Positions 30,076 to 37,753 of a stretch of DNA of 64,000 nucleotides are shown here, piece after piece. Origin of the DNA: JAOUJD01 sp963726405 (lineage in GTDB: Bacteria > Pseudomonadota > Gammaproteobacteria > Burkholderiales > Burkholderiaceae_F). A program made the position numbers and the translations under genes. The notes beneath the pieces are model-generated. The model did no database searches. It was not told the origin of the DNA and worked only from the letters and a program-made list of their open reading frames with translations. Within the stretch, counting starts at the first letter, position 1; every line of letters starts with the position of its first letter. The DNA is taken from contig CAVSCF010000007.1 of assembly GCA_963726405.1 (NCBI GenBank), positions 78,410 to 142,409 of the forward strand, in the 5' to 3' direction.

Positions 30076-31083
30076 ATGCAGATTCTTGGACAGTTTCCCT
30101 CGGTGCGGATGCGCCGGATGCGCCGTGACGATTTCTCGCGCCGCCTGATGCGCGAGAACGAGGTCACGGTGAGCGACCTCATTTATCCCGTGTTCGTCCT
30201 CGATGGCAGCCAGCGGCGCGAAGCAGTGGCGTCGATGCCTGGCGTCGAGCGGCTGTCGCTCGACCAGTTGCTGCCCGTCGCCGACGAATGCGTGCGACTC
30301 GGCATTCCGGTCATGGCGCTTTTCCCCGTGATCGAGCAGTCGCTGAAGTCGCCCGACGGCCGCGAAGCGACGAACCCGGATGGCCTCGTCCCGCGGGTGG
30401 TCAGGGAACTGAAGCATCGTTTCCCCGAACTCGGCGTGATGACCGACGTCGCGCTGGACCCGTTCACCACTCACGGACAGGACGGCGTGGTCGACGCGAA
30501 CGGCTACGTGATCAACGACGAGACCGTGGGCATCCTGACGCGGCAGGCGCTGGTCCAGGCGGGTGCGGGCGTCGATATCGTCGCCCCGAGCGACATGATG
30601 GACGGCAGGATCGGCGCGATACGGCAGGCCCTCGAGGGCGCGGGCCACATCCACACCCGCATCATGGCGTACTCGGCGAAGTATGCGAGCGCGTTCTACG
30701 GCCCCTTTCGCGATGCCGTCGGCTCGTCGGGCAACCTGGGCAAGTCGAACAAGATGGTCTACCAGATGGACCCGGCGAACACCGACGAGGCGCTCTGGGA
30801 AGTGGGACTCGATCTCGCAGAAGGCGCCGACATGGTGATGGTGAAGCCAGGCATGCCGTACCTGGACATCGTCCGGCGCGTGAAGGACGAATACAAGGCG
30901 CCGACCTTCGTCTATCAGGTGAGCGGCGAGTACTCCATGCTGAAGGCCGCGGCCGCAAACGGATGGCTCGACGAGAAGAAGGGCGTCCTCGAGTCGTTGC
31001 TCGCATTCAAGCGCGCGGGCGCCGACGGCGTGCTCACGTACTTCGCGCTCCAGGTGGCGCGCTGGCTGCGCGCAGCGCCCTGA
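30076..31083 (+). CDS. hemB: Delta-aminolevulinic acid dehydratase (porphobilinogen synthase)
   Basis: A 335-residue enzyme joining two 5-aminolevulinates to porphobilinogen in haem synthesis. Schiff-base lysines lie in MAYSAKYASAFYGPFR and VMVKPGMPYLD. The metal site region reads DVALDPFTTHGQDG, the aspartate-rich magnesium-type version instead of the cysteine zinc type. Start at 30076 follows GGGAG; the small RNA candidate lies directly upstream on the opposite strand. corA follows by 7 bp. Confidence 0.95.
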   Translation: MQILGQFPSVRMRRMRRDDFSRRLMRENEVTVSDLIYPVFVLDGSQRREAVASMPGVERLSLDQLLPVADECVRLGIPVMALFPVIEQSLKSPDGREATNPDGLVPRVVRELKHRFPELGVMTDVALDPFTTHGQDGVVDANGYVINDETVGILTRQALVQAGAGVDIVAPSDMMDGRIGAIRQALEGAGHIHTRIMAYSAKYASAFYGPFRDAVGSSGNLGKSNKMVYQMDPANTDEALWEVGLDLAEGADMVMVKPGMPYLDIVRRVKDEYKAPTFVYQVSGEYSMLKAAAANGWLDEKKGVLESLLAFKRAGADGVLTYFALQVARWLRAAP

Positions 31084-31090
31084 CACCGCC

Positions 31091-32201
31091 GTGAAGTGGA
31101 TCGAAATCCAGTCGGGACGCGGGCAGGAACTGGGCGCCGCCCCGGCCGCACTGCCCGCCGACGGTTACGTGTGGCTCGACCTGCTGCAGGAAGACGTGGT
31201 CGCCGATCCCGAATTGCTGCCTGGCGCCGTCGAACGACTGACCGGCGTCCGGCTGTTCGATCTCCACCTGCAGGACGCCACCAACCCGCAACATCCGTCG
31301 TTCTTCGACTCGACGAACGAGTACCAGATGCTGGTGTTCCGCAAGCTTTCCATCGGCGAGACGCCGCCGCTCGAGGAGAAGCGCGGCCCGGCCGCCGACC
31401 AGCGCCGGCTCCTGCAGGAGATCGTCACCCGTCCGATCACCTTCTTCCTGCTCGAGCGGATGCTCGTGACCGTCCGCCAGGGACCCAGCAAGTCGATCGA
31501 CAGCCTCCGGCAGCGAATACTGGACCCGCGCCGCGGCAGTGGCGAAGGCAGGCGCCTACGACAAGTCCCGCCTGCCCGGTCGTCCTGGCGAACTGATGCT
31601 GCGGATGCTCAACGTGATGGTCGATCGCTATCTCGAACTGCGTGAACCGCTGTCGGACCGGCTGGACCGCTGGCAGCGCGATCTGCTCGATCCGCGCCGG
31701 CCTTTCTGGAACTGGGGCGCGCTGCTCGAGGCGCGCATGGAACTGCGCAAGCTCGAGAACCTGTCCGAAGGGCAGTACGACGCGCTGACGGAGTTGCGCG
31801 ACGAGTACCTCGAACAGACCCCGGAAGCGAGCGTGAGCGATGCGTACCTGGTGCGGCTGAACGACGTGATGGAGCACATACAGCGGGTGCTGCACCACGC
31901 ACGCCGGCTCGAGTCGTCGGTCGAATCCGCCGTGCAGTTGCACTTCTCCGCGAACACGCACCAGACCAACGAGATCGTGCGCAAGCTGACGGCGATTGCC
32001 GCGATCTTCGCGCCCCTGACACTGATCTCCGGCATCTTCGGCATGAACTTCCGCCACATGCCGTTGCTCGACGACCTCGACGGGTTCTGGATCACCGTCG
32101 GGACGATGGCCACCGTCGCCGTCGTGATGCTCCTGTACTTCTGGACCCGGCGCATCCTCGAGCGGCCCCGCGCTCCGCGCACGCCGCGCTGGCTGCGCTG
32201 A
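31091..32201 (+). CDS. corA: CorA-family divalent metal transporter (frameshifted)
   Basis: A CorA magnesium/cobalt (or related ZntB) channel: long cytoplasmic helical domain, then two C-terminal membrane helices with the signature GMNF (IFGMNFRHMPLLDDLDGFW). The start is the GTG at 31091. The frame breaks in the CCC run at 31525-31527; removing one C gives ILDRAAAVAKAGAYDKSRLPGRP and a 369-residue protein. The ion specificity is uncertain because the loop after GMN is HMPLLDD rather than MPELHW-like. Likely cotranscribed with hemB. Confidence 0.85.
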
Positions 32202-32230
32202 CACCGCATCCGTACACGAAGCGTCGAGCG

Positions 32231-32617
32231 CTAATCGTCCCCGCGCAGGCGCCGGAGCACCCGCGCGTCCCGCTTGGTCGGCCGGCCCTTGATGTCGAGC
32301 GCGGGTTCGCGAGCCAGCCTGCGACGCTCGGCCGCGAGGGCGCGCCGCCGCCGGCTTTCCTCCGTCTCTTCGTACAGTCGCTGCGCCACCGGAGCCGGAC
32401 CGCGCACGCCGGACAGTTCCCGCACCACGATGTCCAGGACTTCGTCACCCCGCCGGACCTGCACCTCGTCGCCCGGCTTCACCACGCGCGCGGGTTTCAC
32501 GCGCTCGCTGCCGACCCGCACCTCGCCGGCGGTGACGGCGGCCGTTGCGAGCGAACGCGTCCTGAAGAAACGCGCCGCCCACAGCCACTTGTCCAGGCGA
32601 ACGGCGTCGTCGCTCAT
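32231..32617 (-). CDS. S4-domain RNA-binding protein, HslR/Hsp15-like
   Basis: A 128-residue protein with an N-terminal S4 domain (RLDKWLWAARFFRTRSLATAAVTAGEVRVG) and a basic helical tail (RRRRALAAERRRLA...RPTKRDARVLRRLR). This is the architecture of Hsp15, which binds stalled 50S subunits carrying nascent chain. The start overlaps the cutA stop (ATGA). Convergent with corA, 29 bp apart. Confidence 0.88.
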   Translation of the reverse strand: MSDDAVRLDKWLWAARFFRTRSLATAAVTAGEVRVGSERVKPARVVKPGDEVQVRRGDEVLDIVVRELSGVRGPAPVAQRLYEETEESRRRRALAAERRRLAREPALDIKGRPTKRDARVLRRLRGDD

Positions 32618-32946
32618 GCCAGCAACGGCGGCTCCGTTTCGGAAGCGATCCATCGAAGGTACGGGGCGAACCCGGCTTCGATTCCGAGGGCGATGATTTC
32701 GGGCACTTCGTGGGGATGCAGCGCGCGGATGGACTGTTCGACTTCCGTGTAGCGGGCGCGCGTCGTCTTGATGATCAGGGGTATCTCGACCGCGCGTTCC
32801 ACCGCACCTTGCCATCGGTAGACCGACGTGACCGGCGCAAGGCGGTTCACGCACGCCGCCAGGCCGTTCTCCACCAGCGTGCGGGCGATGCGATCGGCGA
32901 CGGCGTCGTCGGGGCAGTTGGTGAGAACGACCAGCGATTCGCTCAT
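32614..32946 (-). CDS. cutA: Divalent-cation tolerance protein CutA
   Basis: A 110-residue trimeric ferredoxin-like protein. Family motifs: VVLTNCPDDAVADRIARTLVENGLAACVN, YRWQGAVE and EIPLIIKTTRARY...HPHEVPEIIAL. Its exact role in metal tolerance is unsettled. Sandwiched by four-base overlaps with the ABC permease upstream and the S4-domain gene downstream, so part of one operon. Confidence 0.93.
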   Translation of the reverse strand: MSESLVVLTNCPDDAVADRIARTLVENGLAACVNRLAPVTSVYRWQGAVERAVEIPLIIKTTRARYTEVEQSIRALHPHEVPEIIALGIEAGFAPYLRWIASETEPPLLA

Positions 32947-33755
32947 TTCAGCAACCTCCTGCGGGTGAGCACCAGCGCCACGTAGTAGCAGGCGAGGCCG
33001 AACACCGCCAGCAGCGTGACGTCGCGGAGCAGATGGTCCGGCGCGCGCCCGAGGGCGAGCGGCCGCACGAGATCCACCGCCGCGCGGATCGGGAGCCACT
33101 GCGCCACCTCGCGCAGCCACGGCGGCAACTGGCTCAGCGGAAAGTAGACGCCGGACAGGAACACGAGCGGCATGACGACCACCGTGAAGTAGTTGGACAG
33201 CAGGTCGTAGCTGCGCGCAACGGCGTTGACGATGAGCGCCATCGACGAGAACACCAACGCGATGAAGAACGCGACGGGCAGGACCAGCAGCGACAGCGGT
33301 TCGCGCGCGATGTCGAGGGCCCAGATCATCACGAGGATGCACAGCGCCGTGAACGTCGATTTGCTGGCCGACCAGACGATCTCGCCGAGCAGCACGTCGT
33401 CGACGGCCAGCGGCGTGTGCAGGATGGCGTCCCATGTCTTCTGCACGTGCATTCGCGAGAACGCGCCCCACAGCGATTCGAACTTGGCCGAATAGATGAC
33501 GCTCATCGCGATCGCCCCGCTCGCGAGGAACTGCAGGTAGGTGACGCCCTCCACCTGCGGGAGCAGGCTGCCGAGTCCGTAGCCGAACGCCACGATCGTG
33601 AGCAGCGGCTCGATCACGTTCGTCAGCAGCCGCTCGAAGAAGAGCTTGCGCCACACGAGGTAGTTGCGACGCCAGACCGGAATGAAGCGCACCGAGACCT
33701 GCGGCAGAGCCCAGCGCGAAGTGCGCCCGGAAGGGGCCGGCAGGGCCGCGCTCAC
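32943..33755 (-). CDS. ABC-2 type transport permease, NodJ-like
   Basis: A 270-residue inner-membrane permease with about six helices (for example SLLVLPVAFFIALVFSSMAL and TVVVMPLVFLSGVYFPLSQLP). It pairs with the ATPase at 33877-34827; the pair resembles NodIJ/DrrAB exporters of lipid-linked or hydrophobic substrates. I chose GTG at 33755 (VSAALPAPSGRT): it overlaps the stop of the repeat-encoded mini-ORF (GTGA) and is preceded by GGAGGG at suitable spacing. The frame is open further upstream through both repeat copies to a GTG at 33899, so an N-terminally extended product encoded by the repeats (HERARPLRSAHP twice) cannot be excluded. Confidence 0.88.
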   Translation of the reverse strand: MSAALPAPSGRTSRWALPQVSVRFIPVWRRNYLVWRKLFFERLLTNVIEPLLTIVAFGYGLGSLLPQVEGVTYLQFLASGAIAMSVIYSAKFESLWGAFSRMHVQKTWDAILHTPLAVDDVLLGEIVWSASKSTFTALCILVMIWALDIAREPLSLLVLPVAFFIALVFSSMALIVNAVARSYDLLSNYFTVVVMPLVFLSGVYFPLSQLPPWLREVAQWLPIRAAVDLVRPLALGRAPDHLLRDVTLLAVFGLACYYVALVLTRRRLLK

Positions 33756-33880
33756 TGGACGACCCTCCGCGCTGCGCGCTTCGGGATGAGCGCTTCGGAG
33801 CGGCCGTGCGCGCTCATGTGAACTACCCTCCGCGCTGCGCGCTCCGGGATGAGCGCTTCGGAGCGGCCGTGCGCGCTCAT
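33752..33880 (-). CDS. 42-residue repeat-encoded mini-ORF coupling the ABC ATPase and permease
   Basis: The ATG (33880) overlaps the ATPase stop and the TGA (33754-33752) overlaps the permease GTG. The protein is two 21-residue copies beginning MSAHGRSEALIP and ending ARRVVH, then ARRVVQ, differing at only one internal position (Glu/Lys). No domain is recognised. Each copy ends with GGAGGG, placed to serve the next start (internal ATG of copy two, then the permease GTG). The likeliest role is a translational bridge rather than a functional peptide; it could also be untranslated filler left by a dispersed repeat. Confidence 0.6.
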   Translation of the reverse strand: MSAHGRSEALIPERAARRVVHMSAHGRSEALIPKRAARRVVQ

Positions 33881-33881
33881 G
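33762..33881. repeat. Tandem 57-bp direct repeat, period 63 bp
   Basis: Copies at 33762-33818 and 33825-33881 differ by one base. Their 63-bp period keeps the reading frame. Each contains GC-rich inverted segments (GCGCTTCGGAGCGGCC) and, on the minus strand, begins with ATGAGCGC and ends with CGGAGGGT. No other copy is visible in this window. Confidence 0.93.
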
Positions 33882-34827
33882 CTTCGTCCCGCATTTCACG
33901 CCCCGTCAGCTTCAGGAAGACATCCTCGAGGTTGGCCGGCCGGTGCAGGTAGCGCAAGGAGGCGGCCGCCTCGAGCGACTGCAGCAGGGGCGCGGGATCC
34001 GCCGCGTAGCAGAACGCGGTCTCTCCGGTGATCTCCATCCGGTCTGCCAGCCGGCGGCCGTCACGCTCTGCCCAGCCGAAGGCGCCATCCCCGTAGACCT
34101 CGATGACGTGCGGTTCGATGTGCGCGCGGATCAGGTCGCGCGGCGCGCCCTCCCCGATCTTGCGCCCGTGGTCGATCACCGCGAGATGCGTCGCGAGGCG
34201 CTCCGCCTCGTCCATGAAGTGCGTCGTGAGCAGGATCGTCTTGCCGCGGGCGAGGAGCTGCTTCAACCGCTCCCAGATCACGTGCCGTGCCTGCGGATCG
34301 AGGCCGGTGGTCGGCTCGTCCATGAAGATCAGGTCGGGATCGTTGACCAGTGCGCGGGCGAGCGTCAGTCGCCGCTTCATGCCGCCCGACAGTTCGCCGA
34401 TGCGCGCGTCCTTCTTGTGCACGAGGTTGGCGAACTCCAGAAGGCCCGGAACGCGCGCGAGCACCTCGTCGTCGGAGCGTCCGAAGTAACGACCGTAGAC
34501 GAGGAGGTTCTCCGTGACCGTGAAATCCGGATCGAGGTTGTCCATCTGCGGCACGACGCCCACGCGGATGCGCGCTCGGCGCGCATGCCGTGGTACGGGC
34601 TCTCCCACCAGGAGGATCTCGCCGGCGTCCGGCTCGGTGAGACCCAGGCAGCAACGCAACGTCGTCGTCTTTCCGGCACCGTTCGGTCCGAGCAGCGCGT
34701 AGCAGGTGCCGCGCGGAATGCTGAACGACAGGCGGTCCACCACCGTGATGCCGCCGTAGGCCTTTTGCAGGCCGTTGACGACGAGCACGGCGTCGGAAGC
34801 AGAGGCAGTGTCGGGCAGGGCGTTCAT
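33877..34827 (-). CDS. ABC transporter ATP-binding protein, NodI-like
   Basis: A 316-residue ATPase with Walker A GPNGAGKTTT, signature LSGGMKRRLTLARAL, Walker B LIFMDEPTTGLD and the switch His in LLTTHFMDEAERLA. The segment VPQMDNLDPDFTVTENLLVYGRYFG is characteristic of NodI and its betaproteobacterial relatives. It energises export with the downstream NodJ-like permease. Substrate unknown: no nodulation genes are nearby, so this is a housekeeping-type homologue. First gene of an operon with permease, cutA and the S4-domain gene. Confidence 0.9.
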   Translation of the reverse strand: MNALPDTASASDAVLVVNGLQKAYGGITVVDRLSFSIPRGTCYALLGPNGAGKTTTLRCCLGLTEPDAGEILLVGEPVPRHARRARIRVGVVPQMDNLDPDFTVTENLLVYGRYFGRSDDEVLARVPGLLEFANLVHKKDARIGELSGGMKRRLTLARALVNDPDLIFMDEPTTGLDPQARHVIWERLKQLLARGKTILLTTHFMDEAERLATHLAVIDHGRKIGEGAPRDLIRAHIEPHVIEVYGDGAFGWAERDGRRLADRMEITGETAFCYAADPAPLLQSLEAAASLRYLHRPANLEDVFLKLTGREMRDEA

Positions 34828-34855
34828 GAGCGAGGGAAGCTGTCGAACAAAAGCA

Positions 34856-34882
34856 AAAGGCCTGCCGAACGGGCAGGCCTTT
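34856..34882 (-). terminator. Terminator after rplQ, end of the alpha operon
   Basis: Stem AAAGGCCTGCC / GGCAGGCCTTT with a GAACG loop; on the minus strand it is followed by TGCTTTTG. It is the first strong intrinsic terminator downstream of the ribosomal block, 22 nt past the rplQ stop. Confidence 0.88.
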
Positions 34883-34904
34883 GCAGTCTAACGGGCGCGA
34901 ACGT

Positions 34905-35300
34905 TCAGCTCGCGTCGTCCTCGGCGGCAGCCGCCTCCGGCAGCGGCCGGTCCACCAGTTCGACGAACGCCATGGGTGCGTTGTCGCCCACCCGGAATCC
35001 CATCTTCAGGATGCGGGTGTAACCACCGTTGCGGGCCTTGTAACGCGGGCCGATCTCGCTGAAGAGCTTGACGACCACTTCGCGGTCGCGCAGCCGGTTG
35101 AACGCCAGGCGCTTGTTCGCGACGGTCGGCTCGCGACCGAGCGTGATCAGCGGCTCGACGACGCGCCGCAGTTCCTTGGCCTTCGGGAGGGTCGTCTTGA
35201 TCGCTTCGTGGCGCAGCAGCGAGTTCGCCATGTTGCGGAACATCGCCAGGCGATGGCTGCTGGTGCGGTTCAGTTTCCGCAATCCGTGTCCGTGACGCAT
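34905..35300 (-). CDS. rplQ: 50S ribosomal protein L17
   Basis: 131 residues, beginning MRHGHGLRKLNRTSSHRLAM, the universal L17 N-terminus, with GYTRILKMGFRVGDNAPMAFVELVD near the end and a short acidic tail. Last gene of the alpha operon, 101 bp after rpoA and directly before a terminator. Confidence 0.97.
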   Translation of the reverse strand: MRHGHGLRKLNRTSSHRLAMFRNMANSLLRHEAIKTTLPKAKELRRVVEPLITLGREPTVANKRLAFNRLRDREVVVKLFSEIGPRYKARNGGYTRILKMGFRVGDNAPMAFVELVDRPLPEAAAAEDDAS

Positions 35301-35401
35301 TCGTTCTTCCTTTCAGTCTTGGTGGCCGACTCTTCTATCCCTCGAGGGGCGGTTCGGTCAGTGAAAAGGGCAGGCCGGTTCCCGGCCCGCCCCGGTTCCT
35401 G

Positions 35402-36385
35402 CTACTTGTCCATCCCGGCCGGCGGCCAGTTTTCGAGCTTCATGCCGAGCGTGAGCCCGCGCGCAGCGAGCACTTCCTTGATCTCGTTGAGCGACTTGCG
35501 GCCGAGGTTCGGGGTCTTGAGCAACTCGTTCTCGGTGCGCTGGATGAGGTCGCCGATGTAATAGATGTTCTCGGCCTTCAGGCAGTTGGCCGAGCGCACG
35601 GTCAGTTCGAGATCGTCGACCGGACGCAGCAGGATCGGATCGACCTGCGGCGAACGCGACGACGGCGTCGAGGACGACTCGGCCATGCCTTCCAGTGCGC
35701 CGAACACCTGCAACTGATCCATCAGGATGCGGGCCGATGCACGGACCGCTTCCTCCGGCGTGATCGCGCCGTTCGTCTCGATGGTCATCACCAGCTTGTC
35801 GAGGTCGGTGCGCTGCTCGACCCGCGCAGCTTCCACGGCGTACGAAACGCGGCGGACCGGCGAGAACGACGCATCCATCACGATGCGGCCGATCGTCTTC
35901 GAATGATCGTCGCGGAACGCGCGGACGTTGCCCGGCACGTAGCCGCGGCCCTTCTCCACGTGCAACTGCATCTCCAGGCGCCCGCCGCCGGACAGGTGCG
36001 CAACCACGTGCTCGGGGTTCACGATCTCGACGTCGTGCGGCAGCTCGATGTCGCCGGCCGTCACCACGCCCTCGCCGTCCTTGGCCAGTCGCAGCGTGAC
36101 TTCATCGCGGTTGTGGAGCTTGAAGACGACGCCCTTGAGGTTCAGCAGGATGTCGACCACGTCCTCACGCACGCCATCGAGCGTCGAGTATTCGTGCACG
36201 ACGCCCGTGATCTGCGCCTCGGTCGGCGCATAGCCGACCATCGAGGACAGCAGGATGCGGCGCAGCGCATTGCCGAGCGTGTGGCCGTAGCCGCGCTCGA
36301 ACGGTTCCATCGTGACGATGGCGGAATTCGGGCCGATCGCTTCGACTTCGATCGCGCGCGGCTTGAGCAGTGCAGTGCTTGTCAT
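35402..36385 (-). CDS. rpoA: RNA polymerase alpha subunit
   Basis: 327 residues. The N-terminal assembly domain (GYGHTLGNALRRILLSSM) drives beta and beta-prime assembly; the C-terminal domain (VRSANCLKAENIYYIGDLIQRTENELLKTPNLGRKSLNEIKEVL) contacts UP elements and activators. Normal length and intact, unlike rpoB and rpoC in this window. It is separated from rpsD by a 160-bp gap containing two hairpins. Confidence 0.98.
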   Translation of the reverse strand: MTSTALLKPRAIEVEAIGPNSAIVTMEPFERGYGHTLGNALRRILLSSMVGYAPTEAQITGVVHEYSTLDGVREDVVDILLNLKGVVFKLHNRDEVTLRLAKDGEGVVTAGDIELPHDVEIVNPEHVVAHLSGGGRLEMQLHVEKGRGYVPGNVRAFRDDHSKTIGRIVMDASFSPVRRVSYAVEAARVEQRTDLDKLVMTIETNGAITPEEAVRASARILMDQLQVFGALEGMAESSSTPSSRSPQVDPILLRPVDDLELTVRSANCLKAENIYYIGDLIQRTENELLKTPNLGRKSLNEIKEVLAARGLTLGMKLENWPPAGMDK

Positions 36386-36485
36386 TTGGATCAGGGTCCC
36401 TTCAATACCCTCGGCTCGTTACGCCGATAAGGCTGATGGTGAGGGCGGGGAAGATACGAAAGAAGTTGCCCAGCCAACTTTCGTC

Positions 36486-36510
36486 GCCGGACCGGCAAAG
36501 CCGGGCCGGC
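36486..36510. repeat. REP-like GC hairpin in the rpsD-rpoA gap
   Basis: GCCGGACCGGC-AAA-GCCGGGCCGGC: stem with an internal mismatch and an AAA loop. Its partner at 63294-63318 differs at two positions that change together and keep pairing. Probably a dispersed REP-type element. Confidence 0.75.
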
Positions 36511-36520
36511 GGAAATCCTT

Positions 36521-36540
36521 GTATTCGCGTGAGCGAATAC
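36521..36540. other. Perfect 8-bp hairpin after rpsD
   Basis: GTATTCGC-GTGA-GCGAATAC, 5 nt past the rpsD stop and 10 bp from the REP-like hairpin. It lacks a T-tract. Could stabilise the upstream mRNA end or act as a processing site. Confidence 0.6.
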
Positions 36541-36545
36541 AGTCC

Positions 36546-37169
36546 TTACCTCGAATACAGCTCGACGACCAGCGATTCGTTGACGTCCTGCGCGATCTCG
36601 GTGCGATCCGGCGCGCTCTTGAACTTGCCTTCCATCTTCTTCGGATCGACGTCGACCCAGGACGGGAAGCCGGACTGCTCGGCAAGCGTCAGCGCCTCCT
36701 GGATGCGGCCCTGCTTCTTCGCCTTTTCACGCACCGTGATCACGTCGCCCGCCTTGACGAGCATCGACGGGATGCCCGCGGTTTCGCCGTTCAGCGCAAT
36801 CGCGCGATGGCCCACCAGCTGGCGCGCTTCGGCCCGCGTCGAACCGAAGCCCATGCGATAGACGACGTTGTCGAGGCGCGACTCCAGCAGGATCAGCAGG
36901 TGCTCGCCGGTGTTGCCCTTGCGGCGGGCAGCTTCCTGGTAGTAGCGGCGGAACTGGCGCTCGAGGACGCCGTACATGCGCTTCAGCTTCTGCTTCTCGC
37001 GCAGCTGCGTGCCGTAGTCCGACTGGCGCGCGCCCGAGATGCGGCCGTGCTGGCCCGGCTTGCTGTCCGCCTTGGCCTTCGAGTCGAAGGCGCGGCGCGA
37101 GCTCTTGAGGAAGAGGTCGGTGCCCTCGCGGCGCGAGAGCTTGAGTTTCGGTCCTGTGTAACGAGCCAC
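36546..37169 (-). CDS. rpsD: 30S ribosomal protein S4
   Basis: 207 residues with the S4 RNA-binding domain (SRLDNVVYRMGFGSTRAEARQLVGHRAI). Primary 16S binder and, in E. coli, translational repressor of the alpha operon. It is zinc-free, the N-terminal cysteines being absent. Flanked by unusually structured gaps of 167 and 160 bp. Confidence 0.98.
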   Translation of the reverse strand: MARYTGPKLKLSRREGTDLFLKSSRRAFDSKAKADSKPGQHGRISGARQSDYGTQLREKQKLKRMYGVLERQFRRYYQEAARRKGNTGEHLLILLESRLDNVVYRMGFGSTRAEARQLVGHRAIALNGETAGIPSMLVKAGDVITVREKAKKQGRIQEALTLAEQSGFPSWVDVDPKKMEGKFKSAPDRTEIAQDVNESLVVELYSR

Positions 37170-37258
37170 GTTATTTTCCTTTTCATCCTGCGGCGTAGCC
37201 GCATTAAGTCGAGGTCCTCGGACCCGCGACGCGTGGGCAGTTGCCTGCCTTTGCCTTC

Positions 37259-37292
37259 AAAAAGTTCGACTGGCTCCGCCAGCGAACTTTTT
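37259..37292. terminator. Terminator-like hairpin between rpsK and rpsD
   Basis: A 15-bp stem (AAAAAGTTCG-CTGGC arms with one bulged A) and a 3-nt loop, flanked by A5 and T5 that pair with each other. On either strand it resembles an intrinsic terminator, yet it lies inside the normally continuous alpha operon, 45 nt past the rpsK stop. Confidence 0.65.
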
Positions 37293-37303
37293 CAAATCAG
37301 ATC

Positions 37304-37331
37304 GCGCGAAAGTAGGTTTGTACTTTCGCGC
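37304..37331. other. Second perfect hairpin between rpsK and rpsD
   Basis: GCGCGAAAGTA / TACTTTCGCGC, 11 bp perfect with a GGTTTG loop, immediately after the rpsK stop (6 nt). Together with 37259-37292 it makes a double stem-loop in the rpsK-rpsD gap. Confidence 0.65.
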
Positions 37332-37336
37332 GCCCG

Positions 37337-37750
37337 CTACACGCGGCGCTTCTTCGGCGGCCGCACGCCGTTGTGCGGAATCGGCGTGATGTCCTGGATC
37401 GAGATCACGCGGATGCCGATGGCGTTCAGCGCGCGCACCGACGACTCGCGGCCGGGGCCGGGGCCGGTGATGCGCACTTCGACGTTCTTGATGCCGTGTT
37501 CCTGCGCCGCCCGGCCCGCCGTCTCGGCAGCTACCTGCGCCGCGAACGGGGTGGACTTGCGCGATCCCTTGAAGCCGGCACCGCCGGAGCTCGCCCACGA
37601 CAGGGCGTTGCCCTGGCGATCGGTGATGGTGATGATCGTGTTGTTGAACGACGCGTGCACGTGGCAGATGCCGTCCGATACGACCTTCTTGACCTTCTTG
37701 CGCGCGCGCTGCTGCGCGGCGACCTGCTGCGGAGAGGGACTCTTCGCCAT
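37337..37750 (-). CDS. rpsK: 30S ribosomal protein S11
   Basis: 137 residues; HVHASFNNTIITITDRQGNALSWASSGGAGFKGSRKSTPFAAQ and C-terminal PIPHNGVRPPKKRRV are the S11 signatures. A slightly long N-terminus (MAKSPSPQQVAAQQRARKK). Three bases after rpsM. Confidence 0.98.
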   Translation of the reverse strand: MAKSPSPQQVAAQQRARKKVKKVVSDGICHVHASFNNTIITITDRQGNALSWASSGGAGFKGSRKSTPFAAQVAAETAGRAAQEHGIKNVEVRITGPGPGRESSVRALNAIGIRVISIQDITPIPHNGVRPPKKRRV

Positions 37751-37753
37751 GGC

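Noticed and set aside
36386..37336. Additional small genes in the rpoA-rpsD-rpsK gaps
   Set aside because: Short open frames exist, but the gaps are filled by hairpins and have no conserved peptide or ribosome-binding site.
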